Source: Faecalibacterium sp.
Lineage (GTDB): Bacteria; Bacillota; Clostridia; Oscillospirales; Ruminococcaceae
Assembly (NCBI GenBank): GCA_017483235.1
Contig: JAFULE010000242.1
Coordinates: 1-7,333, forward strand
Length of the DNA: 7,333 bases
Direction of reading: 5' to 3'
Shown: positions 6,350 through 7,333 of the stretch, piece by piece
Position numbering within the stretch: the stretch's first letter is position 1
How the letters are laid out: each line of letters opens with the position of its first letter
The notes under the pieces: model-generated
Seen by the model: the letters and a program-made list of their open reading frames with translations, nothing else
What the model was told of the DNA's origin: nothing
Database searches by the model: none
Translations under genes and position numbers: made by a program

Positions 6350-6378
6350 AGTATCCATGATTCGACAGGGGTTGTCAA
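6350..6378 (-). promoter_or_regulatory. Promoter of the yjbR-like gene
   Basis: The minus strand has a perfect -35 TTGACA (6373-6378), a 17-nt spacer and -10 GATACT (6350-6355, 4 of 6). The predicted start near 6343 gives a short leader of about 27 nt. Its -35 overlaps the -35 of the divergent padR promoter. Confidence 0.75.
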
Positions 6379-6400
6379 CAGCAGGCAGGTGTGCTATATT
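6372..6400 (+). promoter_or_regulatory. Promoter of the padR-HAAS unit
   Basis: TTGTCA (-35, 6372-6377), a 17-nt spacer, and TATATT (-10, 6395-6400) preceded by TGC, i.e. an extended -10 (TGn). Expected start near 6407, inside the palindrome at 6401-6421. Confidence 0.82.
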
Positions 6401-6421
6401 ATATTTAGCAATACTAAATAT
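6401..6421. promoter_or_regulatory. Palindromic operator at the padR start site (candidate PadR box)
   Basis: A perfect 8-bp inverted repeat, ATATTTAG (6401-6408) and CTAAATAT (6414-6421), with a 5-nt centre CAATA. It sits immediately downstream of the padR -10 box and covers the predicted start site, the usual place for an autorepressor. PadR-family repressors commonly bind AT-rich palindromes in their own promoter, so autoregulation is the likely reading (inference). It lies about 60-80 bp upstream of the yjbR start, so any effect there would be less direct. Confidence 0.72.
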
Positions 6422-6432
6422 TTGAGTGTTTT

Positions 6433-6438
6433 GAGGAG
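6433..6438 (+). promoter_or_regulatory. Ribosome binding site that decides the padR start
   Basis: GAGGAG directly abuts the ATG at 6439, leaving no spacer, but lies 6 nt from the in-frame ATG at 6445. The second ATG is therefore the probable start, shortening the protein by two residues. Confidence 0.75.
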
Positions 6439-6444
6439 ATGTCG

Positions 6445-6828
6445 ATGGAAACCCGGTTTGAACAGCAGCTGAAAAAAGGCGTGCTGGAAATGGTGGTGCT
6501 GCGCATGATCTGCCAGCAGCCGGCCTACGGCTACGAGCTGATCCTGCGGCTGCGGGCCGAAAGCGACGGCCTGCTGGCGGTAAAAGAGGGAACGTTATAT
6601 CCCATTCTGTACCGGCTGGAGGACGACGGCCTGATCGCGGCCGACTGGCAAACCCCGGCCGACCAGCCCGCAAAAGGGCGCGCTATGCCCAAAAAGACCT
6701 ACACTGCCACCCCGGCCGGGCGGCGGGCTGCCGCCCGACAGGCCCAGGTTTGGCAGCAGTTTGCCGGCTGCATCGATAAATTGACCGCCGCCCCGCTGCC
6801 CGGCTGTGAACAGGAGGATCTGCAATGA
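6445..6828 (+). CDS. PadR-family transcriptional regulator
   Basis: This 127-residue protein has the PadR-type winged helix-turn-helix. It shows LKKGVLEMVVLRMI at the N-terminus, the turn PAYGYELILRL (26-36), the recognition region VKEGTLYPILYRLEDDGLI (46-64) and the wing ending in KKTYTATPAGRR. The C-terminal part is short and helical, as in the small PadR subfamily that pairs with HAAS membrane proteins. PadR proteins are usually dimeric repressors released by a ligand or partner. The start at 6445 is preferred to 6439 because of ribosome-site spacing. The stop overlaps the start of the next gene (ATGA at 6825-6828), implying translational coupling. A perfect palindrome at its own start site suggests autorepression. 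The ligand is unknown; the co-encoded membrane protein is the obvious candidate partner. Confidence 0.93.
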   Translation: METRFEQQLKKGVLEMVVLRMICQQPAYGYELILRLRAESDGLLAVKEGTLYPILYRLEDDGLIAADWQTPADQPAKGRAMPKKTYTATPAGRRAAARQAQVWQQFAGCIDKLTAAPLPGCEQEDLQ

Positions 6829-7333
6829 ACCCCATCAAAAAATATATGAACACCATCGAACGCAAGCTGCGGGTAGACAAGGCCACCCGGCAGCGTATTA
6901 TGAACGATCTATGCGGGGATGTGCAGGCCCGGCTGGAAGCGGGGCAAAGCCCCGAAGCGATTATGGCCGAGCTGGGCAGCCCCGATGCGGTGGTCGAAAG
7001 TTTCCACTCTGCCTTTGCCGACCGGGTGCGCCCCCGGCGCAGCCCGCTGCGCTGGCTGCTGCTGCCGCTGGCCATTGTTCCTTTGGCCGAGGCGGTTGTG
7101 CTGCAGCTGCTGACCACCGGTTTTTCGGTGCCCGACGCCGGAGCAGTGGGCATTATCGGCGGGGCCGACGGCCCTACTGCCATTTTTGTAGCCGGAATGG
7201 TCAGCACCGACCCCACCGCATGGGGCGCGGGCGGCCGGTTGGCGCTGGCTTGGGCGGCGGCGGCGCTGTTCTGCCTGCTGCAGTGGCCGTTGCCCGCCCG
7301 CGGCGAAAAAGCCAAGGTGCTGGCGCTGGGGCT
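6825..7333 (+). CDS. HAAS-type membrane protein with a GIIGGADGPTAIFV motif (cut by window edge)
   Basis: The 169 visible residues begin with a helical cytosolic domain (about 1-68: IKKYMNTIERKL, then MNDLCGDVQARLEAGQSPEAIMAELGSPDAVVESF). This pattern is typical of the HAAS/DUF1700 domain encoded next to PadR regulators. An arginine-rich stop (RVRPRRSPLR, 67-76) precedes a hydrophobic segment at about 77-97. A Gly-rich hydrophobic stretch then carries GIIGGADGPTAIFV (109-122), and a further hydrophobic segment spans about 139-156. That motif is the signature I know from sodium-translocating decarboxylase beta subunits, but the rest of the protein does not resemble them. The ribosome site AGGAGG (6812-6817) lies 7 nt upstream inside padR, and the start overlaps the padR stop by 4 bp. 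Its function is unknown; a membrane sensor or signalling partner of PadR is the family-based expectation. The C-terminus is outside the window. Confidence 0.85.
   Translation, partial: MNPIKKYMNTIERKLRVDKATRQRIMNDLCGDVQARLEAGQSPEAIMAELGSPDAVVESFHSAFADRVRPRRSPLRWLLLPLAIVPLAEAVVLQLLTTGFSVPDAGAVGIIGGADGPTAIFVAGMVSTDPTAWGAGGRLALAWAAAALFCLLQWPLPARGEKAKVLALG

Noticed and set aside
6405..6420. Possible second CIRCE-like site (TTAGCA...TAA) at the padR promoter
   Set aside because: Only the TTAGCA half resembles CIRCE. The spacing and right half do not fit, and the perfect 8-bp palindrome with a 5-nt centre is a better description.
5945..6673. Extended 242-residue version of the yjbR-like protein
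   Set aside because: The extra N-terminal 119 residues are Arg/Pro-rich, run antisense through padR and lie upstream of the predicted promoter. The ribosome site supports a start at 6316.
1..7333. CRISPR array, insertion sequence, tRNA/rRNA or phage genes
   Set aside because: No regularly spaced direct repeats, transposase-like ORFs, terminal inverted repeats, tRNA cloverleaf ends or rRNA sequence were seen. The window reads as ordinary chromosomal gene content.

Overview
The window comes from a GC-rich, anaerobic, low-O2-adapted Firmicute. The best guess is the Oscillospiraceae / Faecalibacterium-Gemmiger neighbourhood, inferred from strong AGGAGG ribosome sites, a CIRCE heat-shock operator, a lipoprotein trigger-factor-like isomerase, a two-subunit oxygen-sensitive (class I) fumarase and a PadR/HAAS pair. 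The taxonomic call is an inference and was not checked by any search. Coding strands use G or C at most third positions, so long mirror ORFs appear opposite nearly every gene; these are not real genes.

Layout. (1) 1-1270, minus strand: the 5' part of clpB (runs off the left edge). It has a near-perfect sigma-A promoter whose -10 is buried in a CIRCE (HrcA) operator, followed by a leader of about 190 nt. (2) 1226-2548, minus strand: a lipoprotein with an FKBP/trigger-factor-type peptidyl-prolyl isomerase domain, with a TTG start, its own promoter and a strong terminator that separates it from clpB. (3) 2463-2737: divergent promoter region containing two short palindromes. (4) 2738-5882, plus strand: a four-gene operon with 15-20 bp gaps, encoding malic enzyme, fumarase alpha, fumarase beta and a nitroreductase-family flavoprotein, closed by a bidirectional terminator at 5891-5932. 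(5) 5945-6316, minus strand: an MmcQ/YjbR-family protein, convergent with the operon and divergent from the next unit. (6) 6445-7333, plus strand: a PadR-family repressor translationally coupled (ATGA overlap) to a HAAS-type membrane protein that runs off the right edge.

How they work together. ClpB (cytosolic disaggregase) and the lipoprotein isomerase (outside the membrane) are both protein-folding factors, but they are transcribed separately. The malic enzyme and fumarase form one short carbon route, fumarate <-> malate <-> pyruvate + CO2, either feeding fumarate respiration/succinate or draining malate to pyruvate. The PadR/HAAS pair looks like a small self-regulated membrane-signalling module. 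Its promoter and the yjbR promoter lie back to back with -35 boxes offset by one base, and a perfect palindrome lies at the padR start site.

Most unusual signal: the membrane protein at the right edge carries the sequence GIIGGADGPTAIFV, which I recognise as the signature of the beta subunit of sodium-pumping decarboxylases (OadB/GcdB/MmdB), inside a protein that is otherwise not a decarboxylase subunit.
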